A stretch of DNA of 5,905 nucleotides. Origin: CAZLLV01 sp964560325 (GTDB lineage: Bacteria; Acidobacteriota; Thermoanaerobaculia; Multivoradales; DATKCC01). Shown here piece after piece: positions 1 to 5,854 of this stretch (the stretch's first letter is position 1; every line of letters starts with the position of its first letter). The stretch covers positions 1 to 5,905 of the forward strand of contig CAZLLV010000330.1 in NCBI GenBank assembly GCA_964560325.1. The letters are read 5' to 3'. The notes below the pieces were generated by a model that was given only the letters and a program-made list of their open reading frames with translations, made no database searches and had not been told where the DNA came from. A program made the position numbers and the translations under genes.

Positions 1-40
1 GAGGCCCGATCGCCCCCGGCCCGGCCCCGCGGCCTCGCCA

Positions 41-60
41 CCCCACCCCACCCCTCCACC
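41..60. repeat. C-rich tandem CCCCA tract (G-rich on minus strand)
   Basis: CCCC occurs three times separated by single A bases, followed by T-CC-A-CC. On the minus strand this reads as three G4 runs with single-T loops plus two GG pairs. That could form a two-tetrad G-quadruplex, or a three-tetrad one using a more distant G run. In DNA this GC-rich such a tract may be chance. It lies beyond the end of the leftward metalloprotease gene, in a stretch without a credible gene. Confidence 0.3.
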
Positions 61-102
61 GGCCGGCGAGCCCTCCCGCTGGTCGGGCCGCCCCCCGCCC
101 AG

Positions 103-124
103 GTCCTTCGCTCCCGCTCAGGAC
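103..124. repeat. Short palindromic extragenic element
   Basis: On the minus strand this reads GTCCTGAGCG-N4-CGAAGGAC. The outer five bases, GTCCT and AGGAC, are exact inverted repeats. From memory, the same outer sequence around a variable 4-base centre is a widely dispersed extragenic element in many bacterial genomes, often seen as CCTGAGCG-AAGT-CGAAGG. Read on the plus strand it gives the familiar spurious peptide tail SFAPAQDDK, ending in a stop at 131-133. Its function is unknown. Only one copy is in this window, so its repeat nature here rests on recall. Confidence 0.5.
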
Positions 125-202
125 GACAAGTGAAACGATCACCCGAGCGGACGAACCGTCTTTCAGCCCGAGCCGAACCCGAGGTGCCAACCACTTCGGG
201 AA

Positions 203-231
203 CGGGGCGGCGCCGATCCGGCGCCGCCCCG
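203..231 (-). terminator. GC-rich hairpin, probable terminator of the protease operon
   Basis: A perfect 13-bp stem (203-215 with 219-231) closes a 3-base loop, GAT on the minus strand. It begins 22 bases past the TAG stop of the metalloprotease gene on the minus strand. The next bases are GTTCCCG, so there is no U-tract and it is not a canonical intrinsic terminator. Such hairpins after GC-rich genes often still end transcripts or protect the 3' end of the RNA. It is symmetrical, so it could also act on a plus-strand transcript. Confidence 0.5.
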
Positions 232-253
232 AAAGCCGCCTTGGAGCGCGTCC

Positions 254-2221
254 CTACGGCAGTTCGGACACCACCAGGCCCATCATGTAGTTGGCGGCCG
301 GCTCGGGCGTGAAGGTCGCTCCGCCGTCCACCGAGGTGTAGGACCGGCCGAGGATCGGCAGGTCGCCGGGGCCGGTGAAGCGGTCGATCCCGAGCACCGG
401 CGCGAAGCCGTACGGGTTCGGGAACGGCGTCTCGTCCGGCACCTGGAGGACCACGAAGAGGTCGGTGATCTCCCCCGACGCCCAGCCGTTCCGGATCCGC
501 TGCCCCAGACCCACCGGGTTCGCGAAGTAGAACGGCGAGCGATCGAACTCCTGGGCCACGAAGTCGATCGTCTCGGCCAGCGGGTCGTCGAGATCGACCT
601 GGGCGGTGCCGTCCGGCAGCACCCGGCCGGTGGCGAGGACCGCGCGGGCGAAGCGGGGCACGGCCGAGTAGGTGCCTCCCGCGGTGAAGTACTCCGCCGA
701 GGTGACGGCGAACGGCACGTCGTCCGCGAGGGCGACCACCTCGCCCGCCGACACCCGGACGGCGAAGTAGGTCCCCGGCGCCGGAAAGACCGAGGTGAAG
801 CTCCCCAGGCTGCCGAAGGGGGCGATCTTCCGGGTGCGGTTGGTGATCAGGTCGAGCCCGCTCACCGTCGCGCCGGCCTCGACATTCACCGGAGTGCCGC
901 GGCCGGGCGCTGCCTCGAGGGCGCCCTCCTGCCCCTGGTGCCAGACCTCCTCGTCGAACCATTGCAGGCCGAGCGCGGCGCTCACGTTGACGGTGAGGCT
1001 GACGAAGCTCGCCGGTACCGGGTCGCCGTCGACCGCCTCGATCCAAACCTCGTAGCTACCGGCCGGAACCGGCAACTCGTAGCGTCCGTGGGTCAGGCCC
1101 GCCGCGCCGGGCAGGAGCCGGAGCGCGCCGGTCGCCGGGTCGAGGGAGAGCTCGATGGCGCCGCCGTAGGCCTCGGAGGCGATCGCCCCGGTCGACCGGT
1201 CCACGGCGTAGACCGCGGCGCCCGGCAGCGGCACCCCGAAGACGCCGTGGGTCACCTCGCCCGCCAGGATGCCGTAGACCGCGTCGAAGGCCACGTCCCC
1301 GGGCTGGAGCGCCGCCGGACCGCTCGCCGCTGAGCCCTCGCGGTACAGGTAGCTGCTGTAGCCCACGTCGTCCTCCGACGGCGTCCGCTGGTCGAGCTGG
1401 TTCAGCGGATCGGTCCAATCCGGGAACGGATGCATGCTCGACATGTCCGCGTTGGTGGGCGAGACCTGGTTCAGCATGGCGTGGGCCAGGCCGTGGGAAT
1501 GGCCGAGCTCGTGGGTCGTCACCGCCTCCAGGTCGAAGGTCCGGAAGCCGGGATCGGGCTCGGTGACGAAGGTCCAGACGTCGGGGTTGAACCAGACGTC
1601 GTTGTCCACGATGGTCCCGCCCGCATAGAACCCCTCCGGCCGCTCCCAGTCGCCGTCGGCGTCCACGTCGGCGCAGGTCGCGATGCCGGCCGCCACGTCG
1701 GAGTCGCCGTCCCCGTCGAGGTCGAGGCCGTCGGTCAGGGTCGAGTCGGCGAAGAGCGACACCGACGGCGAAACGGCGACCACGCTCCCGAGCCCGGGGA
1801 CGGGCCGGAAGGTCACCTCGTTGACCGTGTCGAAGCCGGCGGGTTGGAGGTTTCCCGAGGTGCCGAGGAAGCGCATTTCGATGTACGACGTCGGGATGTC
1901 GTTCCACGCGTCCATCGATCGCTCCACGGCCTCGGTGGCCTCGGCGAGGGTCAGGAGGTCGGGACCCAGAGGGTTCGGAATCGGGTCGAGGGTGACGTTC
2001 AGCGAGTAGGGCACCGGGATGCAGCGCACGTCCTGGCGGATCGGCGTGGTCCGCACGACGACCTCGCCCGGGAACGGCGACGGCTCGCCGGTGAGCACCG
2101 GGCGGTCGAGGGAGCCGCCGGCGAAGGCGGGCGTGGCGAGGAGGGTGGTCCACGCGAAGAGGGCGACGAGGGCGAGGACGGCGAGCGCCGTCCCGGGGAG
2201 CGGTCGATCCGTGCGGGCCAT
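254..2221 (-). CDS. Secreted matrixin-like zinc metalloprotease, 655 aa
   Basis: This is a predicted secreted zinc endopeptidase. Residues 1-34 form a signal peptide, with a hydrophobic core at about 11-30 and cleavage after AFA. Residues 55-295 look like the catalytic domain. The zinc site HELGHSHGLAH lies at 237-247 (ligands H237, H241, H247; catalytic E238). It is followed by a probable Met-turn in SSMHP (M263) and a closing DD...YLY segment near 284-293. Ahead of the zinc site are two DxDxDG acidic loops (D167-D175 and D185-E193) resembling calcium sites. Residues of about 315-415 resemble a carboxypeptidase-regulatory or beta-sandwich domain; about 470-655 is unrecognised. There is no C-terminal anchor. 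The open frame extends upstream to 2689, but ATG at 2221 is chosen because GGGAGG (2228-2233) sits six bases before it and the signal peptide follows directly. It overlaps the stop of the upstream gene by one base, implying translational coupling. Substrate is unknown. Confidence 0.88.
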   Translation of the reverse strand: MARTDRPLPGTALAVLALVALFAWTTLLATPAFAGGSLDRPVLTGEPSPFPGEVVVRTTPIRQDVRCIPVPYSLNVTLDPIPNPLGPDLLTLAEATEAVERSMDAWNDIPTSYIEMRFLGTSGNLQPAGFDTVNEVTFRPVPGLGSVVAVSPSVSLFADSTLTDGLDLDGDGDSDVAAGIATCADVDADGDWERPEGFYAGGTIVDNDVWFNPDVWTFVTEPDPGFRTFDLEAVTTHELGHSHGLAHAMLNQVSPTNADMSSMHPFPDWTDPLNQLDQRTPSEDDVGYSSYLYREGSAASGPAALQPGDVAFDAVYGILAGEVTHGVFGVPLPGAAVYAVDRSTGAIASEAYGGAIELSLDPATGALRLLPGAAGLTHGRYELPVPAGSYEVWIEAVDGDPVPASFVSLTVNVSAALGLQWFDEEVWHQGQEGALEAAPGRGTPVNVEAGATVSGLDLITNRTRKIAPFGSLGSFTSVFPAPGTYFAVRVSAGEVVALADDVPFAVTSAEYFTAGGTYSAVPRFARAVLATGRVLPDGTAQVDLDDPLAETIDFVAQEFDRSPFYFANPVGLGQRIRNGWASGEITDLFVVLQVPDETPFPNPYGFAPVLGIDRFTGPGDLPILGRSYTSVDGGATFTPEPAANYMMGLVVSELP

Positions 2222-2877
2222 CAGCGGCCTCCCTTCCCGGAGCTGTCGATCTCGATGCGAGCCGGCCGGGCCGCCCGGCGGGCGATCCGCTCGTGGAGGT
2301 CGCCGAGGGAGACCGTGCGCCGCCCGCCGGCCCGCGCGCGGTCGCCGTCGAGCAGGCTCACGCCGGCCAGGTCCCGGAGCACCATCGGCTCGCCGCCGGC
2401 GCCCTCCACCACCGAGAACTTGCCCTGGGAGAAGCCGGTGACGGTGAAGGCGCCGCCGGCCGCCGACTTGGCCGCCAGCGCCGCCTCGGGCGCGGCGGGC
2501 GTCAGGAAGAGGAGCACCCGCTCGCCCGGCAGAAGCATCGGGGCGCCGGGGTAAGTGACCGCGACCGGCACCGCCCGGTCCGTGTCGACGCCGCCGGGGA
2601 TCAGGACCTCGATTCGCTCGACCTGTCCTCCCTTGAGGACGTTTTCGACGTCGACGGCGGCCACGGTGAACAGGGTGCCGCCGATCCATTCACTACGGAT
2701 CGCGTCGCAGGTCCCGGTCAGGATCACGGCGGAGTCGTCGATCAGCCGGTCGTCGTCCAGGAAACGAAGAGTGGTCGCCCCGGACGGCGGCGCGGCCGTG
2801 CACAAGACCAGAAGAATCAAGCAGATGAGACGGATGGGCGGGCTGCCCGGAGAGGTGAGACCTGGTGTTCGAGACAC
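2221..2877 (-). CDS. Secreted protein of unknown function, co-expressed with the metalloprotease, 218 aa
   Basis: The function is not known. The GTG at 2877 is chosen over an ATG at 3021 because AAGGAAG lies six bases before it and a signal peptide follows: basic and Pro-rich residues 1-16, hydrophobic 17-29, probable cleavage after SGA at 34. The remaining ~184 residues show a pattern I associate with secreted proteins encoded next to matrixin-type proteases. It begins with a 'disordered or binding' strand (VILTGTCDAIRSEW), then a VENVLKGG turn, IPGGV at 93-97, a PGAP...LPGERVLLFL stretch (110-125), and FSQGKFSVVEG with LRDLAG near 149-172. There are no catalytic motifs that I can name. The C-terminal ~35 residues are Arg-rich. 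Its stop TGA shares its last A with the protease ATG, so the two are made together. It might be a chaperone, inhibitor or surface partner for the protease; that is inference from context only. Confidence 0.8.
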   Translation of the reverse strand: MSRTPGLTSPGSPPIRLICLILLVLCTAAPPSGATTLRFLDDDRLIDDSAVILTGTCDAIRSEWIGGTLFTVAAVDVENVLKGGQVERIEVLIPGGVDTDRAVPVAVTYPGAPMLLPGERVLLFLTPAAPEAALAAKSAAGGAFTVTGFSQGKFSVVEGAGGEPMVLRDLAGVSLLDGDRARAGGRRTVSLGDLHERIARRAARPARIEIDSSGKGGR

Positions 2878-2883
2878 GCGAGA

Positions 2884-2890
2884 CTTCCTT
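2884..2890 (-). promoter_or_regulatory. Ribosome binding site deciding a GTG start
   Basis: AAGGAAG on the minus strand is followed by TCTCGC and then GTG at 2877. The spacing of six bases is good. The longer in-frame alternative from ATG 3021 would place 48 residues of Arg/Pro-rich sequence ahead of the signal peptide, which is implausible. It would also start upstream of, or at, the predicted sigma-54 transcription start. Confidence 0.65.
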
Positions 2891-3015
2891 TCCACCGCAC
2901 AGGGGCGGCTGAAATCCGGTCCTCCCGGGAGCGGGTCCGCCCCCGGCGGGACCGGTCGGAACCAGACGATTCGGCGTGCTCGAGCCTGCCGTAGAGTTTT
3001 GCCTGCGGCTCTGTT

Positions 3016-3032
3016 GAGCAAGTCCCGTGCCC
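3016..3032 (-). promoter_or_regulatory. Sigma-54-type (-24/-12) promoter for the secreted protease operon
   Basis: On the minus strand the sequence reads GGGCACG-N4-TTGCT. The known sigma-54 consensus is TGGCACG-N4-TTGCA/T; only the first base differs. The essential GG (3031-3030) and GC (3019-3018) are separated by exactly ten bases. Transcription would start near 3006 and give a leader of about 130 bases to the GTG at 2877. Sigma-54 promoters need an enhancer-binding ATPase. The inverted repeats at 3056-3070 and 3101-3114 lie roughly 50-110 bp upstream of this start and are candidate enhancer sites. I see no comparable sigma-70 promoter for this operon. Confidence 0.55.
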
Positions 3033-3055
3033 TCGTGGATACGCGAGAATGGAAA

Positions 3056-3070
3056 CCAGGCGCGCCCTGG
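3056..3070. promoter_or_regulatory. Inverted repeat CCAGG-N5-CCTGG, possible regulator site
   Basis: Five-base arms CCAGG and CCTGG flank CGCGC. The element sits directly before the plus-strand -35 hexamer (3074-3079) and about 50-65 bp upstream of the predicted minus-strand sigma-54 start. The position suits an activator or repressor for either direction. The arms are short and GC-rich, so chance is possible. Confidence 0.3.
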
Positions 3071-3073
3071 CGG

Positions 3074-3103
3074 TTGACATCGTGCTCGAGGCGTGACTAA
3101 CAT
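3074..3103 (+). promoter_or_regulatory. Sigma-70-like promoter for the sulfite reductase operon
   Basis: A perfect -35 hexamer TTGACA (3074-3079) is followed after 18 bases by TAACAT (3098-3103), which matches TATAAT at four of six positions. Transcription would begin near 3110, leaving a leader of about 240 bases before the reductase ATG. TTGACA is notable in such GC-rich DNA, and the surrounding 3074-3120 stretch is locally AT-richer than its neighbours. Confidence 0.45.
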
Positions 3104-3114
3104 CGAAATCGATG
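3101..3114. promoter_or_regulatory. Perfect palindrome CATCGA-AA-TCGATG, candidate operator
   Basis: Exact six-base inverted repeats flank a two-base centre. The palindrome overlaps the end of the plus-strand -10 element and the expected transcription start, where a repressor would block the sulfur operon. It also lies about 100 bp upstream of the predicted sigma-54 start on the other strand, a typical distance for an enhancer-binding protein. The regulator is not encoded in this window. Confidence 0.42.
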
Positions 3115-3351
3115 CATATCCCCGCCCCCTCCCCTCGGGCACTCTGTTGCACCTGTAGCTAGCGGGCCGGGCCGCGCCGAGCGGCCGGGGCTCGCGCCCG
3201 CACTCCCCACCCTTCAGATCCGCCGTACGACGCGCCAGGCGCCCCCCGATCGATCCGGGGCGCCTCCGGGCTCGGAGTGTCTCTCCCCCGCCCGGCGCGC
3301 GCGATCCCCGGCGGCGACGTGCCAACAGGATTTCGAGCGAAGGGGCTGTAG
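3110..3351 (+). promoter_or_regulatory. Long hairpin-rich leader of the sulfite reductase operon
   Basis: About 240 non-coding bases separate the predicted start of transcription from the reductase ATG. I see a 6-bp stem GGCCGC/GCGGCC (3170-3175 with 3181-3186, 5-base loop) and a 9-bp stem AGGCGCCCC/GGGGCGCCT (3237-3245 with 3257-3265, 11-base loop). Near the end is a block GTGCCAACAGGATTT (3319-3333), followed by AAGGGG, the ribosome site (3340-3345), and the ATG after six more bases. ACAG (3325-3328) can pair with CTGT (3346-3349), bracketing the ribosome site. This could be a cis-regulatory RNA responding to sulfur status, but it matches no riboswitch I know. Hairpins of this size are common by chance in GC-rich DNA. 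Confidence 0.3.
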
Positions 3352-4992
3352 ATGGCGAGGACGAGCGGACGGGAACCGAGCAGGGACCTGATTCTGAAGC
3401 GCAACTCGATCGAGCGGCTGAAGCGGGAGAAGTTCCCGCTCGACGTGTGGGGCGAGATCCCCCGGATCATCGAGCGCGGCTACGAGGAGGTGCCGGAGGA
3501 GGACTTCGTCCGCCTCCAGTGGTACGGGCTCTACCACGACAAGCCGAAGCTCGGCCGCTTCATGATGCGCGTCAAGGTGGCGGGCGGCGTGCTGACGGCG
3601 CAGAAGCTGCGGACGCTGGGCGAGGTCTCCAACCGCTGGGGCCGCGGCTACGCCGAGCTGACCACGCGGCAGAACGTGCAGCTCCACGACATCGAGCTCG
3701 CGGCGCTGCCGGAGATCTTCGCGACCCTCGACGAGGCAGGGTTGACGACGGTGAGCGGCTGCGGCGACACGGTGCGCAACATCACCGGCTGCCCGGTCTC
3801 GGGCCTGCTCGCCGAGGAGCTGTTCGACACCCGGGCGCTGGTGGAGGAGGCGGCGACCTTCTTCAACGGCAACCCGGAGTACTGCGACCTGCCCCGGAAG
3901 CACAAGATCACCATCGCCGCCTGCCCGCACCAGTGCAACGCGCCGGAGATCCACTGCGTGGCGCTGGTCGGCACCCGCAAGGAGGGCCGCGACGGCTTCG
4001 CGCTACGGCTCGGCGGCGGTCTCGCCACCTGGCCGCGGATCTCCGACCACGTCGGCGTCTTCGTGCCGGCCGAGGACGCGCTGCCGGTGCTGCGCGCGGT
4101 CCTCGACGTCTGGAAAGCGGACCTCCAGAGCCGGATGTCGCGGGCGAAGGCGCGGCTGAAGTTCATGGTCGACCGGATCGGCCCGGTACCGTACCTGAAG
4201 CTCGTCGAGGAGCGCCTGGGGCGGCCGCTCGAGGACGGCGAGGCGCCGCCGGCTCCGGTGGCCGAGCACGACCACGCCGGCGTCGCGGCGCAGAAGCAGG
4301 ACGGGCTCTTCCTCGCCGGCTTCCCGGTCTTCCTCGGCATCGCCAGGGGCGACCAGCTCCTGGCGCTCGCCGACCTGGTCGAGCGCGTCGGCGGCGGGGT
4401 GCGCCTGACCCGGCGGCAGAACTTCATCCTCACCGACCTCCCCGAGGACCGGCTCGCGGAGGTGGTCGAGACCGTCGGGGAGATCGGCTTCCCGCTCGCG
4501 CAGGACGGCCAGGTCTCCGGCCTGCGCGCCTCGTCGATCGCCTGCACCGGCGAGCCGTTCTGCAACTTCGCGGTCGCCGAGACCAAGCACAAGCTGGCCG
4601 AGATCGTGCGCCACCTCGAAGGCGCCTTCGGTGAGCGGGTCTCCGGCCTGCGCCTCAACCTCGACGGCTGCCCGAACTCCTGCGCCCATCACTGGATCGG
4701 TGACGTCGGGCTCCAGGGCACGACGCTGCGCGAGCGCGGTCCGCAGGGGGAGCGTCTGCGCGGCTACGACCTCTTCCTCCGGGGCGGTCTGGGGCGGGAC
4801 GCGGCGATCGGCCGGCCGGTCTTCCGCCGGGTGCCGTCGGGGGAGGTCGAAGGGGTGCTGGAGCGCCTGCTCCACGCCTACTTCGAGCGCCGGGAGGAGG
4901 GCGAGCCGGTACAGCGCTTCTTCACCCGCCACAGCGACGAGGAGCTGCTGGCGTTCGGGCTCCCCGAGGATGCGATCGAGCAGGGCGCGGGA
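3352..4992 (+). CDS. Ferredoxin-type sulfite/nitrite reductase (siroheme, [4Fe-4S]); normal stop codon missing
   Basis: This cytoplasmic enzyme makes the six-electron reduction of sulfite to sulfide (or nitrite to ammonia), probably with ferredoxin. ATG 3352 has AAGGGG six bases upstream. The recognisable protein is about 546 residues, normal for the NirA/SirA family. Two half-repeats are visible: ferredoxin-like segments near 58-120 and 315-375, and siroheme/cluster segments near 130-280 and 390-520. TTRQN (104-108), LPRKHK (180-185) and TRRQN (353-357) are siroheme-site motifs. The cluster ligands follow the family pattern C398-x5-C404 and C440-x3-C444. Y61 and C137 align with the Tyr-Cys pair of Mycobacterium NirA as I recall it, favouring sulfite as substrate. 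CysH follows in the same operon, which also favours sulfite. The end given is an inferred lost stop: codon 4990-4992 is GGA, and the frame has no stop up to the window end. Without the stop the product would carry over 300 Arg-rich residues. Confidence 0.85.
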
Positions 4993-4997
4993 GGAGG
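4990..4997 (+). promoter_or_regulatory. Strong ribosome binding site of cysH at the site of the missing reductase stop
   Basis: GGAGGAGG lies eight bases before the cysH ATG at 5006. The first GGA is in frame with the reductase. One base change (G4990 to T) would turn this into TGAGGAGG, a very common arrangement in which an upstream gene's stop overlaps the next gene's ribosome site. This makes position 4990 the leading candidate for the lost stop. Confidence 0.6.
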
Positions 4998-5005
4998 GCG
5001 GGCCC

Positions 5006-5854
5006 ATGCCGGCTGCGGTCGCCGCCATCGCCGGGCGCGCCGCCGCCGCGAGACGCCCGATACCCGACGACCGCGACCGCGACTTCCTGGACGACTTCGA
5101 GGCCGGCAACCTCGGCGTCGAGCTCGACGACCGGGAGCCCGAGGAGGTGCTCGAGTACGCGATGGAGCGCTGGGGCGATCGCCTGGCGGTCTGCACCAGC
5201 TTCCAGGCCGAGGGGATGGTGATCCTCGACATGGCCTGGCGGATCGATCCCGACGTGCGGGTCTTCACCATCGACACCGGCCGTCTGCCGACCGAGACGT
5301 ACGAGATCATCGAGACCGTCCGGGAGCGCTACGGCGTGGAGGTCGAGGTCCACTTCCCGGACGCCGCCCGGGTGCGCGACATCACCACCCGGTTCGGTCC
5401 CAACCTCTTCTTCCGGGCGGTGCCGGCCCGCCTGCTCTGCTGCCAGGTGCGCAAGGTCGAGCCGATCCGCGACGCGCTCGAGGAGCTCGACGCCTGGGTC
5501 ACCGGGCTGCGCCGCGAGCAGTGGGCGAGCCGGGCGAGCATCCGCAAGCTCGAGATCGACCACGACCACGGCGGCCTCGCCAAGCTGGCGCCGCTCGCCG
5601 ACTGGACGATCGAAGAGGTCTACGACTACATCGAGGAGCACGACGTGCCCCGGCACCCGCTCTACGCGAAGGGGTTCACCTCGATCGGCTGCGCGCCGTG
5701 CACGCGGCCGACCGCCGAGGGCGAGGACCCGCGGGCGGGGCGCTGGTGGTGGGAGGTCGACGCTCCCAAGGAGTGCGGCATCCACTGTCCGCTCGAGACC
5801 GGCGGCTTCGAGCACGAGCTCGAGGCGATTCTGGGCACGGGGGTGCGGTCGTGA
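5006..5854 (+). CDS. cysH: Assimilatory adenylylsulfate (APS) reductase, CysH family, 282 aa
   Basis: The enzyme reduces adenylylsulfate (or PAPS) to sulfite with thioredoxin as donor. Residues of about 59-75 (LAVCTSFQAEG) form the nucleotide-binding PP-loop region of the family, followed by TIDTGRLPTETY at 88-99. The [4Fe-4S] ligands of the APS-type are present: C145-C146 in LLCCQVRKVEP, and C229-x2-C232 in IGCAPCTRP. Their presence favours APS over PAPS as substrate. TGLRREQ (166-172) is the conserved substrate-binding arginine segment. The catalytic cysteine is C257 in KECGIH near the C-terminus. Length is slightly above the bacterial average owing to a low-complexity Ala/Arg-rich first ~20 residues. 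ATG 5006 has GGAGGAGG eight bases upstream. The open frame extends back to 4631, but that part is only a shadow of the reductase gene. The TGA stop overlaps the next gene's GTG. Confidence 0.93.
   Translation: MPAAVAAIAGRAAAARRPIPDDRDRDFLDDFEAGNLGVELDDREPEEVLEYAMERWGDRLAVCTSFQAEGMVILDMAWRIDPDVRVFTIDTGRLPTETYEIIETVRERYGVEVEVHFPDAARVRDITTRFGPNLFFRAVPARLLCCQVRKVEPIRDALEELDAWVTGLRREQWASRASIRKLEIDHDHGGLAKLAPLADWTIEEVYDYIEEHDVPRHPLYAKGFTSIGCAPCTRPTAEGEDPRAGRWWWEVDAPKECGIHCPLETGGFEHELEAILGTGVRS

Larger units (their letters stand above)
1..253. other. Non-coding 3' flank of the metalloprotease gene
   Basis: I see no credible gene here. A plus-strand frame is open from the left edge to the TGA at 131-133, but it is a Pro/Arg-rich run ending in the peptide produced by the palindromic repeat. 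A 60-codon plus-strand frame from 130 has no ribosome site and overlaps the end of the metalloprotease gene. What the region does hold is the C-rich tract, the palindromic repeat and the terminator-like hairpin. Confidence 0.6.
2878..3351. other. Divergent intergenic region between the protease pair and the sulfur operon
   Basis: This 474-bp region separates two divergently read operons. From left to right it holds the protease operon leader, with a weak 7-bp inverted repeat CCGGTCC/GGACCGG at 2916-2922 and 2949-2955. Then come the sigma-54-like promoter, two inverted repeats, the sigma-70-like promoter, and the hairpin-rich leader of the reductase. Minus-strand open frames here lack ribosome sites and resemble no protein. 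I see no tRNA or known small RNA. Confidence 0.5.

Noticed and set aside
2..133. Open plus-strand frame from the left edge ending in FAPAQDDK
   Set aside because: Its composition is Pro/Arg-rich low complexity and its tail is the typical translation of the palindromic extragenic repeat, so it is not a gene end.
2222..2689. Upstream extension of the metalloprotease frame, giving 811 residues
   Set aside because: The extra part is Arg/Gly/Pro-rich, lies wholly inside the upstream secreted-protein gene in another frame, and would bury the signal peptide in mid-protein. ATG 2221 has a good ribosome site and a coupled overlap.
2916..2955. 7-bp inverted repeat CCGGTCC/GGACCGG with an inner TCCCGGGA palindrome in the protease leader
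   Set aside because: The loop is long and the arms are simple GC-rich sequence. This is likely chance in such DNA, so I did not give it a function.
3311..3345. SAM-I riboswitch, suggested by GTGCCAAC in the leader
   Set aside because: The other invariant parts of SAM-I (GAAGC...GGCAACC core and kink-turn) are missing upstream, and the bases after the match do not follow the consensus.
3447..4634. 395-codon plus-strand frame inside the reductase
   Set aside because: The translation is Arg/Gly/Ala-rich with no motifs, while the frame starting at 3352 gives all siroheme and cluster motifs of the reductase.
4003..5310. 435-codon open frame on the minus strand opposite the reductase and cysH
   Set aside because: It is antisense to two clearly recognised enzymes and is a product of GC-rich codon structure. 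No ribosome site or protein family is apparent.
4922..5815. 297-codon minus-strand frame opposite cysH
   Set aside because: It is a shadow of cysH. It has a low-complexity composition and no supporting start signals.
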